Shown here in pieces: positions 33,640 to 44,688 of a stretch of DNA of 64,000 nucleotides. The stretch covers positions 16,200,136 to 16,264,135 of the forward strand of contig NC_083608.1 of assembly GCF_029168945.1 (NCBI RefSeq), written 5' to 3'. The translations under genes were made by a program, and so were the position numbers. Below the pieces are notes generated by a model that was given only the letters and a program-made list of their open reading frames with translations, was not told the DNA's origin and ran no database searches. The first letter of the stretch is position 1, and each line of letters opens with the position of its first letter. The stretch is from Cannabis sativa (lineage: Eukaryota > Streptophyta > Magnoliopsida > Rosales > Cannabaceae).

Positions 33640-34394
33640 TAGAATATGATTATATTAAAGAGCTGTAAGAAAGTGAGATGAAGATTTTTTACGTGGTTGG
33701 GGCGTCAATGAGCCTTAGTCCACGACTCTTTGTTATTAATGGATGTATTTAATACAGATTCCACACTTGAGAGAATGTTTTTCTCATAAATACAGAGAAT
33801 GTTCTTGGTGAGTATTTTCTCTTCTTGCTCTTATGCAACCCAAGATTCTCGACCCCATTAAATGAGCTTTGAGGGGGTATTTATAGTGTTTTGGTGGGGT
33901 AATCCCTAGAATTGTTCTTACACATGTATCTGTAAGTATCCATAAAGTTGGGTATTTCCAATGAATATACCATGGGTGATGCATGGTCAAATCCCTAGGT
34001 GCTGTAGGGTTTTTATGAGGAATGTCCTTTTTGCCTTGTGATTGACGTGACTCTTCGCAGAGTAGCCGTCGCTAGACTTAAATGATCATTACTGTAGCGC
34101 TGCTGTTTGGGGGTTGTGCCGTCAGACTTTATTGCGTGTTACAGTCCCAACACGCTTCCTCCCATGCGGCATTAAATGCGACTTGATTACTCAGGAGAGG
34201 CCTGACACGTCCCGGAGAGCCTTCATGCTGTGCGAGCTTCCGGGAGTACCTTGTATTCCGGGTGTCTCCTCCGGGACCTATGCCCATGGCGCTTCCTTAT
34301 GGCGTACAAAGACTTATCAAATATTTACAAGTTATCTGATCTACGTGTCCCATTTCGACTGGTCCACGTATTTTGGGCGAATTCAGGAGCAACA
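33640..34394 (-). repeat. 5' LTR of the gypsy element
   Basis: It is the partner of the LTR at 22549-23303, about 99.5 percent identical by eye. On the minus strand it starts TGTTGCTCCTGAATTC at 34394. A TATA box (TATAAATA on the minus strand) at 33878-33885 would start gag-pol transcription leftwards. The flanking GTAAC (34395-34399) may pair with GCAAC at 22541-22545 as an imperfect target duplication. Confidence 0.88.
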
Positions 34395-34660
34395 GTAACC
34401 AAACAAATAAATAAAATAAAAATTGTTTTCTTTCCATTCCACCTTAATTATATTACTTGTTGAAGGGGCAAATTTCATCCTATTCCTCACCACATAGTAC
34501 ACACACAATTACTCACATCCAATTAACATTATAAAGTCACTATAGTAATGCTTGGTATCATATCACAAAGCACAAATAAAATAGAAAAAAAAAAGTACTT
34601 TAATCCCCAATCAAATATGAGTATTGTTATTAGGCACTAGTAATGTCTAGTACTTTTTAT

Positions 34661-34678
34661 ATGTATTCTCTTACAATT
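34661..34678. repeat. Target-site duplication of the truncated LINE, left copy
   Basis: ATGTATTCTCTTACAATT is repeated exactly at 38383-38400. It abuts the T run (34677-34694) that is the LINE poly(A) tail. Confidence 0.92.
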
Positions 34679-37600
34679 TTTTTTTTTTTTTTTTGAAAGA
34701 AAGGAGCCCGCTAAGAAGACAGAAATCAATTAAATTACAGGGGTCGTCTCCAATCCAAATGGCTACTTCATCTAACCCAAGAGCTCGGTGAGCTAGCTTA
34801 TCGGCCAGGATGTTAGCATCGCGATTAATGTGGCAGAGCCGAGCAGCTGGGAAATAAGATAAAGTATTCTTGATTTGTTTAATGATGTCACCAAAAACCG
34901 ACATATCTTCTTTATGGCCAGAGAGAGCATCAGTTATGGCTTTGCAATCTGTTTCCACCTCTTGGACTAAGAAATGCTCGTTGATACACCACTGTAGCGC
35001 TGAAAGGAGAGATTTTGCTTCCAAGGTTGGGACCGAGCCTCCCCCGGAATGAGGCTGGGCAATGGCGGCAACTACCAGACCATCGCTGTTTCTGATGATA
35101 CCTCCGAAGCCCGCTTTTCGGGCGGCTTGAGATAGTGCTGCATCCACATTTAGCTTGAGAAGACCCGCAGCTGGAGGAGTCCACGAAGAAGGGCCTGACG
35201 TCTGTCTGGGGCGAGAAGGTGAAGGGGCCCGCTGGGAGGAATGATAGTCTTCAAGGAAGCTTTGAGCCAAACTGAAAATCGCATGATCAGGGTCGTGGGT
35301 TTGATTCTTTAGAGCTTTGTTCCTGTTATACCAGACAAGCCAAGCAGTACAAAGAAAAATCTCTACATCTTTCTTGGTCAGAGAAAAGTAAATCATATCA
35401 ACGATATCATGAAATAATATTTCTAGAGAATTAGCAAAAATGTAAGGATAAAATTGCGTACCTTTCCAGACTCTTCTAACGCTCCGGCAATAAAACAATG
35501 CATGAGAAACCGACTCTTCCATTCCTCCACAACGGTCACAAACTGGGGAAGGGATAATTTTCCTATGAGCTAGGTTTTTGGCTGTGGGGAGGGTGGAGTT
35601 TGTGGCACGGAAAGCAAAATGTTTTACTTTGGCAGGGAGGGGAAGATGCCACAAATTTTTCCACCAAGGCGAGGGTTTAGAGGAGGAGGGGATATCCGAA
35701 GAGGGTGAGCAAGAAAAACTGATATGGTAACCAGATTTGGCAGTATAGATGCCTGATTGGGAATGTTCCCAAATGAACTCATCGGGGCAAGGGCTGAGGG
35801 GGAGGGGAATGGAGAGGATCTGCTCAACCACATGAGGCAGAAAGCATCTTTGCAAGCTAACTAAGTCCCAAGAGGAGGAAGGCAAAATGAACGAGGCAAC
35901 TGTGTCAGGGACATGGGAAAGGATGGGAACCTGACAGAGACCCGGAATCCAGTGATCGCGAGTCGTGGAAGTGTTCTGCCCATTACCAATTTTGGAAATT
36001 AAACCTTTGTGCAACAACTCTTTTCCCCAGCAAATGCTGCGCCATACAAAGGAGGGAGAGTGCTCAGTCGAGCTATCTAGAAAGGATGAGTGAGGAAAAT
36101 ATCTAGCAGACAGAATTTTTGACACCGTTGAGTTTGGCTGCTGGAGGATTCTCCAGGCTTGCTTAGCGAGAAGGGCTTGGTTGAAATGGGTCAGGGAGCG
36201 AAAGCCTAAGCCTCCTTCCTTTTTGGATCGACAGAGTTTTTTCCAACTTTGCCAATGAGTTTTGGGCCGGTTATTATCGTTAACACCCCACCAGAAATTG
36301 GCCATAACGGATTCAAGAGAGTGACAGGTGGCTATCGGGAGGCGGAAGCACGCCATTGAGTAGGTGGGAATGGCTTGGATGACAGATTTAAGCAGGGTTT
36401 CCTTTCCACCTTTAGAAAAAACTTTATTCTTCCAATTATGGAGATGACCCCAGACCTTTTCATGCAGATAATGGAACAGTTGTTTTTTCGATCGCCCAAT
36501 ATGTTGTGGGAGGCCCAGGTATTTTTCAAAGGAAGACCGAACCGGGATACCCATGTAATCGGATATCAAAGTTCGATCCCTAAGCTCAACATTAGGGGAG
36601 AAATACAAAGAGGATTTTTGGAAATTAACTTGTTGCCCCGTGGCCCGCCCATAAGCCTCGAGAACCTCTTTGATGACATTGCAAGAGCTAATGTTGGCTT
36701 GACAAAAAAGGAAGCTGTCGTCTGCGAAAAGGAGGTGGGAGATAGCGGGGGCTCTTCTAGCAACTTTAAAGCCAAGAAGAGTTTTCCTTCTTTCCTGTTG
36801 ATGCAGCAGGGAAGAGAAACCCTCCGCACACAACAGGAAGAGATAAGGGGATAGGGGGTCGCCCTGGCGGATACCCCTGGAAGGGTTAACGCTGCCTGAG
36901 ACTTTACCGTTAAGATTAAATTGGAAGGAGGCTGTGGAGATACAGGTGGAAATCAGATGGACAAACCGCGGAGGGAATTGGAACTTCCTGAGGATAGCTA
37001 TTATGAAAGGCCACTCCACACGATCGAAAGCTTTAGCCATGTCAAGCTTGATCGCCATCCAACCTTTTTTTCCTCGCGTCTTGAGCTTGATGGAATGCGC
37101 GACTTCCTGGGCTATAATAATGTTGTCGGAAATGAGACGGCCCGGGAGGAAGGCGCTTTGGTGAGGTGAGATGAGAGAATTCAGAACAAGTTTCAGCCTG
37201 TTAGCTAAGGTCTTGGAGATGATCTTATAAATGATATTACAGAGGCTAATGGGCCGAAACGCGGAGATACATTTAGGTTGGTGGACTTTGGGAATAAGCG
37301 TAATGAGGGTGTTATTCAGAGGGGCCACACTCGCATTTCCATTGAGAAAGCTGGAGGCCGCTTCAAGCACATCGTTCCTGACAACATGCCAGTTGGCTTT
37401 GTAGAAGTGAGAATTGAAACCGTCCGGGCCAGGGGCTTTGTCAAGGGGAAGTTGGAAGAAAGCTTTCTCTATTTCGTCCAGGGAAAAGCCCTCGCTCAAG
37501 AGGGACTTGTCAGAGTCAGAGAGAGAGCGACTAATTCCTTCCAAAGCGGTATTCATATCAGAAACGGTGGGGCTGGAGGAGGTAAATAGCTGGTCAAAAT

Positions 37601-38382
37601 GGGACTCAATTTCTCGAATAATTCCTTCCTCATCAGAGACCATGCCACCATTTGTCGTATGGAGTTGGTGAATTTTATTCGTGTTTTTCCTCTGAGAGGC
37701 AAATCGGTGGAAGAACTTTGTGTTCTTGTCTCCCTGAGCCAGCCATTGAGTACGGGAACGCTGTTTCCAGTAAGCTTCCTCTTTGTAGAGTAACGCATCG
37801 AGCCGGGATTGGAGATCCTTTATGGTCTCGATAGTGCGGTTGTCCCAAATAGAGTTGGATCGGGCTAATTCAAGCTCTTTCTCAAGCTTACTGATTTGAT
37901 TTTTGAAATTGAAAGTTTTTTTATGGTTCCAAGAGTTGAGCTTTTGAGCACACAAAGATTGGGTGGCAATAAGATTAGGTATAGCTTCCTCGACGGTTGA
38001 GGGGGAAGTCCAAGACTGATCCAAAATTCTATCCCAGTTTGGATCCTGGAGCCACACATTCTCAAAAAGAAACCTTTTGCTATGGGAGCTTTGCCCCGTT
38101 CCCGGGCAAGGGGAAGTGATTAATTCCAACGCTCTGTGGTCTGACCCGAAGAAACCTAAGTGGTTAAGAGCGGTTCCAGGAAAAAGACTTGTCCAAGAGT
38201 TGTTAATGATCCCCCAGTCCAACCTCTCCTGGATATTCTTTGGATGGGCTACGTTGTTGTTCCAGGTGAGAGGAGGCCCCACGGGATCAATCGGGGATAG
38301 ATTAAAAGAGTCCAATAATTGCCTAAAATCCGAGGAAGGACCCCTGTCAGGATTGCCCTCTTTTTTGTCGTGGGAGAAGAGG
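34671..38382 (-). CDS. Truncated LINE ORF2, open through both element ends
   Basis: The frame is open from the truncation point at 38382; the first in-frame start-like codon is TTG at 38315, and no ATG start belongs to it. It begins inside the endonuclease (FRQLL, then PLTWNNN, RLDWGI and SDHRALEL). The reverse transcriptase has PISLCNIIYKIISK, KLDMAKAFDRVEW, GIRQGDPLSPYLF and FADDSFLFC. A zf-RVT segment (CDRCGGMEESVSHALFYC) and RNase H (LKLNVDAAL, VETDCKAI, RDANILADKLAHRAL) follow. After LLSGLLSF the frame runs straight into the poly(A) tail as Lys codons. Its stop TAA (34671-34673) lies in the duplicated target DNA, not in the element. It cannot act alone without the full endonuclease. Confidence 0.9.
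34679..38382 (-). mobile_element. 5'-truncated L1-type LINE
   Basis: An insertion of about 3.7 kb on the minus strand between exact 18-bp repeats (34661-34678 and 38383-38400), with a poly(A) tail. It lacks ORF1 and the first part of the ORF2 endonuclease, as expected when target-primed reverse transcription stops early. The remaining ORF2 is open from end to end. It belongs to a different subfamily from the LINE at 14390-19819, judged by how far their proteins differ. It lies 285 bp from the gypsy element. Confidence 0.92.
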
Positions 38383-38400
38383 ATGTATTCTCTTACAATT

Positions 38401-41187
38401 GATACTTTTAAAAATTATTATATTAAATTATATAGAACTCAATATTTAGTTAGAATGTGTGACATGTCATAAAATATACACATAACAACAACATGCTATT
38501 TTTTATTTTTATTTTTGTGTCTTTTTCTAGAAAAAAAGGCATCAAGATAGTAAGATATGTTATATATGATGGTTTCATTTTCCACTCACTCCTAACTTTA
38601 GCCGTAAAATGAGCAACACTTTCCAAATTTAGGATGGTGATTTGGTGATAGGATAAAAAACAAAAAAACAAAAAATCATAAATTAAATTGATATTACCTA
38701 ATAATGCATACTTTTTTTTTTTTTGAAAATCTAATAATGCATACTTGGAGGACATTTTTTCAGTTACACTATTCAATTTAAATGCTTTTATAGTAAATAA
38801 TTGTTTTGGATAAAATTCTCTCATATATTTTTTAAATTTTGTTTTGTGAACCAAATATGTTAAAGTAAAGGGAATATACTTTATGAAATTAAAATTTTGA
38901 AAATATTTAGATGAAAGTGAGTGTATAGTAAGGTGAATGAGTTTCTATATTAAAATTAATGAAAGGAGTAGTAGTTTTTGTATTTTATATGTATATGAAT
39001 TTTTTTTAATAATGTGATACTATTTTTAAAGTTTGGACCTAAAAATGCAAATATAATAATTAATGAATGACCTTTAAGAAATTACGACGAGGGCCGAGGC
39101 AAAAGTGATATTTTGAAAGAATTTCACAAGGTGCATTGAGGAGTATACATGTCAGAAAATTTATAATTTTTTTTTAAAAAAAATCCCAAATGAAGGTCAA
39201 AGGCGGAGACACCGATTCTAATACCATGTTAGTTTAAGATGAATGTGGTGTGTATACTGTACAATAAGGTGCATGGAGTATATCTTAAAATTAATAAAAT
39301 AATTCATATAATTATCTTCCACACATTAATAAAATAAGAACATTTCTCCCTATAAACAGTTTGTAAATTATAACATAACTATATATAGTTACGAATCCGT
39401 ATGATTAGTATTTTTCTTTTATTCTTCTATTTCTTTTATATACAAGAATAATTCATTCACATTTAATGTGTTTTGGTGCCTACTTAATTACTATTAATAA
39501 AAATCAGAAAACAAAAATAAAAATCACTACAGTGTGTGAACATGATAAGCTTACCTTATATATAAAATATACATATATATAAAGAAGAAATTACATCATA
39601 GATTCATGGTATGAAATATGCATAATAGAATGATGACACTAAGAAATAATCCTATATATATCTTAATATAAAGATTCCTACTATATATATATATGTATAC
39701 GCAATATAATTTTTCTAATTGTGCATCCAATTAATCCATAAATTAATGCAATCACAAGTCCTATAACTAGCTATACATGCCAATAAAATAACCTCAACAA
39801 ACAAAGGGAGGTAATATCTGATTTATTTTTTTTAGATAATTAATGCTATTATTTTATTTTGGTCTTCTCTTCTTCTAGGCTATTTAATAATTAATATTTT
39901 TTCCCCATAAAGTTCTCTTTGGGTGACTTTCTTAATCAGATCAGAGTGTATATAATTAAGGAAAAATCCCATATATAGCACTAGATGTGACCTATGATAT
40001 ATAATATAATGGAATGTAATTAGTATACATATATATATATACTATAATTATGTTCTTCACACAGTGCACATTTATATAACCTAAATGACCAAAGTATACA
40101 TCTCTAACTTAAGTCATTAGCCGGCCTAGCCAGGCTAAGTGATCGAATTCTAATAAGTGAAGAAATATTTTATGTATGATAAAAATTTTAAACTCAGTCT
40201 CATTTATTATAATTTGATGTATAAGTAATATTAAATATGTAAAACAAACATAAAATGCCAAGTTGACTCCAACTCATTTGTTGGTGTCCTATATTATTAA
40301 TTTTTAAAGAATTTACTGTTTTTTATTTCTAAATTTTTAATCTTGAAATTGCTTATAACAATATAATTACTTTACTTATGATTTAGTATTACAAATTAAC
40401 ATATCATAAATAGCCTATTTTCAATGAAAATTAACTAGTCATTTGCCTCTTTACTAGTTGTATCAAGTATGCGTTTTTCATTAAAAAGGTATTCTTTTAA
40501 ACTCTAAATAAAATGCTAGATACATATGTTTTTTTTTTACATATAATAATGTGGATTTAATTTTAAGGAAAAAAAAACAGTTACAGATAATTTTCAGTAG
40601 AAACTACATTATTAATTTTAATTATACAATAAAGTTTAAAATATTAATTAAGTTTTGGCTTGATAATGCTATTTGGTTGGAATCTTACCTGAATTTGTTG
40701 GTCTGGTTGAATATTAAACGTGATCACCTATACAGACAATGACCATGTCCACTCTGATACGGTTTAAGATTGGTGAGCACAAAAAAATAGCCACCATTTT
40801 AAGGGAGCCATCACTAATTAGTTTTGAGATGAAATTCCATGAATGATTTTTCAACATAATCCAATCAACACCCCTATCTCTTGGACTTTAATATATATAC
40901 AATTTAATTTATTAATTATTTTGTAATTACCCATATTCTTGTCTAGTCATAACAAGATCTCTAGATTTCATGAATGACACATTTTATTTACAAGCAAATC
41001 AAACATCAAATTAGTAACACAATTAGAAAAACCAAATCACAAACATATATATTATTTAATATATATGGGAAGTTTCTTAAATACGTGTACATAAAAAGAT
41101 ACGTACATTTGATAAGCATACACATATAATATATAAATATATATATACAAATTATAATCCTCTAAAAACTCTCAAGTCTTACTATAG
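38401..41187. other. AT-rich intergenic DNA downstream of YSL-B
   Basis: No gene is recognised. Short TA repeats occur near 39680-39695 and 40026-40042. Two decayed LTR-end segments are listed separately. The 3'UTR of YSL-B should lie at the right-hand edge. Confidence 0.4.
38925..39350 (-). repeat. Decayed LTR-end relics with a primer-binding-site trace
   Basis: AAGGTGAATGAGTTTCTATAT near 38930 and AAGATGAATGTGGTG near 39236 belong to a dispersed repeat also seen near 12336, 12436 and 63256. At 39220-39232 the minus strand reads TGGTATTAGA, close to the tRNA-Met primer-binding site TGGTATCAGA, placed where an LTR should end (..CTAACA). I read this as the remains of an old LTR retrotransposon on the minus strand. 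Borders are approximate. Confidence 0.4.
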
Positions 41188-44100
41188 CTAAGATAAAGTA
41201 GCTAAGAAAGTATCAACTCGATCATTAGTAGCCCTGGACAAAAACTTCATACAAATGGGTGGCTTAACCCCAAAAACACCAAGTAAAGACGCAGGCAAAG
41301 TCCACAACCCATCACCACATATCAAACCCGAAGCCACAGCACACCCAAAAGCATTAGCCTTATTCTTATTCACCTTTTCCCACACAAACAAGATCAAACT
41401 CCCAACACACATATCAATAGCAAAATATGGTCCAATATAAAAAGGTATAGCCATAGCCATAGGAATAGGCACAAATTTTGCCACTGAAGGCTTCACTTTC
41501 ACCAAATGATCCTTAACCAAATTTATAACCACTGCAGCCCCAAAAAACACATAACAAAGAGTTAGACAATTCTCAGGCAAAGATGAGAAGCCCTCTACTC
41601 CAAGTAAAGCCATGCTTCGATAAATCGCGGCGTAAGGCGCAGGGTATTGGCTAGTAGGCTGTCCCAAGTTACTAAAAGCCTTTAAAAAAAGCCAAAACAC
41701 ACAAGGAGAGATGACACAACCCATTGCCGTACCAATCAATTGGCTCACGAACATTGAACGTGGCGAAGCTAATGTTAGGTACCCTGTTTTGAAATCTTGG
41801 GTGAGATCAGAGGCGGTCGAGACTATGTTCATCATGACACCGCAGGCTGCTAAGCCTGCGATGACACCACCGTGAGAGGCACCCGCCCACGCACCTACGG
41901 TGAAGATTGCTAGCTTCCCGTAGGTTGAGGCGAGTGACCAATCGGTGAGGCCGCACCCGTAGGCATTGCAGAATGCCAGAACGGGTGCGAGCGTGTAGAT
42001 TACTAGGATGTAGTACCATTTGAGTTGGGGGAATATGTGGGGGAGTGTTGAGATTGAGATTGCGGCTATTGCGACGTAGCCTGATGCGGCGAACCATGTG
42101 GGGATTTGGTCTTTGAGGAAGATTTGGGTTCGGCGTTGGTCGTCGAAAGAGGGAGTAGTAGTTGTAGTTGTGGAGTGTGATGATTCTTGTTGTGATGAAT
42201 GAAGTGGAAGAGTGGTGTTAAGTAATAGGTGCCTTTGGCGGAGATGTGTGGTTAATGCTGAAATGGTTCGGATTATGACCTTTATGAAGTTGTATAGGCC
42301 ATCTCCTAGAATCATGGCTATGGCGATGAACACCTACAAAACATTGAAAGTATTAGTTCACATTGGTTTTCTTATTATAAATTTGTGTGTGGATGCATGG
42401 AAAAGTTTACATTAGTTCTAGCTATTAGTTAATAATGTTGTATAAAAATTATTAGTTTATTTTTATATAATATCTAATATATAATTGCCCCACCCCAATA
42501 ATAACGAAACTTATTAAAAATGACTTGCAATGTTAACCATGTCAAAATTTGTGTATACACATGATATCATTACTCTATTTTTATACATTTTAAAAAAGCA
42601 TTATGAGATATCAAAGTGTCTTGATGAACCACTATAAGGTAGTGTCTTGTGAGTAATTTATTCTATCATTTTATTGAAGTACAAGTGGAACTCAACATTA
42701 AATTTTACACTATATAAGAGTGCTAACCACATTTTGGATGCCTTTTAGTATTTCTCAATTTAAAATTTTGATAAAAAACTATCTACAATTGTAATTATAT
42801 GATTTGCAAATTTAAATATAATTGTTTAATCATAATTTTACCTTTTCACAAAATACAGAATTCAAATTTATCTGTGACTATATTAATGCTTGTTATCTAG
42901 ATAATGCTAAATTCTTAATTAAGAGGTATGAATTAACTTGTTTTATTCCAATTAAATTATTAATTATTTATCTATGTTGAAAGAATATTGTTATGGGGTA
43001 CCAGTGGTGTCCAACATCTTTTATAGATGACATCCTGTTATTGGTTAGTAATATTTACTAAAAACTATTTTCTTAAGTTATATGAAATTCGATACTTAAT
43101 TACACCAATAACTGTATAACACCGAAAAAAATGTTAGGCACCAATTATATTTTTTAGCAATTCTCATGTTAAAATGATAATTAAATCAATAATATGTACA
43201 TAGGGAGTATAAAGAGAGAGAGAGACCTTGTAACCTTGAAGACCATGCATACTAGTAGAGGAGAGGTCTGCACTATACCAATCACCTTTTCTGTTGTTAA
43301 TGAGAGGCCACATTAGACCCCATGACAGAATTCCTCCTATTAACACTGATACATTTACAATGTATGGGCATATCATTCCTGCTCCTATATATGCTGCTGA
43401 AAAATCAAAGTAAAACCTGTACATATATATATATATATATATACTCATCAAATTAAATCAAATAATATTATATTATTAAACGTACGTCCTCATAATTATT
43501 TAATTTAATTTAGTATACATATAGTACCTGTTCTGATATGCTTTGAGTCCTAATGAAGGGAATTGTGCAAATCCACAATCTTCTGTAGCAGTATAAAACC
43601 ATTGAAAGAAACCCCAAAAGAAACTTAGGGAGAAAAATTTCCCAAGTACTTTTATTTGCTTCCTGTTATTAATAGTTAACCAAATTAATTACTAAATAAA
43701 AGAAAAAACATTAAAGATTAGTGTGTGTCCAAAATGTGTACTTTGCTAATTTGGCTCCATTGGGAGTGTGGAAGCTGTTGATAAGAAGAGCAGTTGCAGT
43801 TCCACTAGGATATGTTAGTTTAAAGTCTATGATCATAATCTGAAACAATACAAATATACATAATGATGAGAGAAATGTATACATATATGTAGGGAGTATT
43901 AATATTTTGTTGAAATTAATGATAGGTATATATAGTACCTTGCGGAGAGGAACAACAGAGAAAAGACCAAGAAAGCTAACAACAAAAAGAAAGGCAATAA
44001 TCCATGGTAATGATGGATTTTTGAAGTCATTAGTAGTGTCTCCTGATTGTATTGCTATTGTTTCACTCATTCCGAATAGATAACTCCCAAATCCTCCTGA

Positions 44101-44645
44101 TATTATTGTCGTATACATTAATTAATATTCTAACATTAAACAAAATACGTACTAAGGTAGCATTTTTGGTTAGAGCTAATGAAACCAAATAGAATGAAAA
44201 TGAAATAATTTTTATTCTATTCTATCATTCTAATGGAATGACTTTTCCATTATTTAAGAAAGAAAGACCATTCCAATACAAGATTTAAAAAAATTTAATA
44301 ATCTTTTTATTAATTTTTTTTTATGCATTTTAAATTTTATTTTACTCCTTTTCCAAATTCTATTTTCATCTTATATTTTTATTCCTTCCAACCAAACGCC
44401 ATCTAAATTGCTAAAGGATACTACTAGTTTCCAACACTATATTTAATATCGAATCATACATATTAATTTGTAGAAAATATACAAAATTAGCTATTTTGTT
44501 ACATATGAAAATATGACAATGTTAATTAACTTTTATTATTCAATCCCTATCATAAACTTTGTAACTATTTGAAAAATATTTTAAGGCACTAATTAGTTGT
44601 CCCGTTAATAAATAGATTCATACATAGTTAAACATTATCGGTGCT

Positions 44646-44688
<43 letters not shown>

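Larger units (their letters stand above)
22549..34394 (-). mobile_element. Ty3/gypsy LTR retrotransposon, Tat/Retand-like, with antisense gene
   Basis: An ~11.8-kb LTR retrotransposon on the minus strand. The two LTRs are direct repeats offset by 11091 bp (22549-23303 and 33640-34394). By eye they differ at about four sites in 750, so insertion was recent. Gag-pol reads right to left (33574 to 28026): gag, protease, reverse transcriptase, RNase H, integrase, the gypsy order. A purine tract GGCTTGGGGGGTAAA lies directly before the 3' LTR. Between integrase and that LTR lies a gene on the opposite strand (about 23.7-27.5 kb). Additional ORFs, some antisense, in that position are known in the Tat lineage, which is why I assign it there. 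Gag-pol carries two stops and two frameshifts, so this copy cannot make its own full protein set. No primer-binding site was recognised. Confidence 0.9.
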
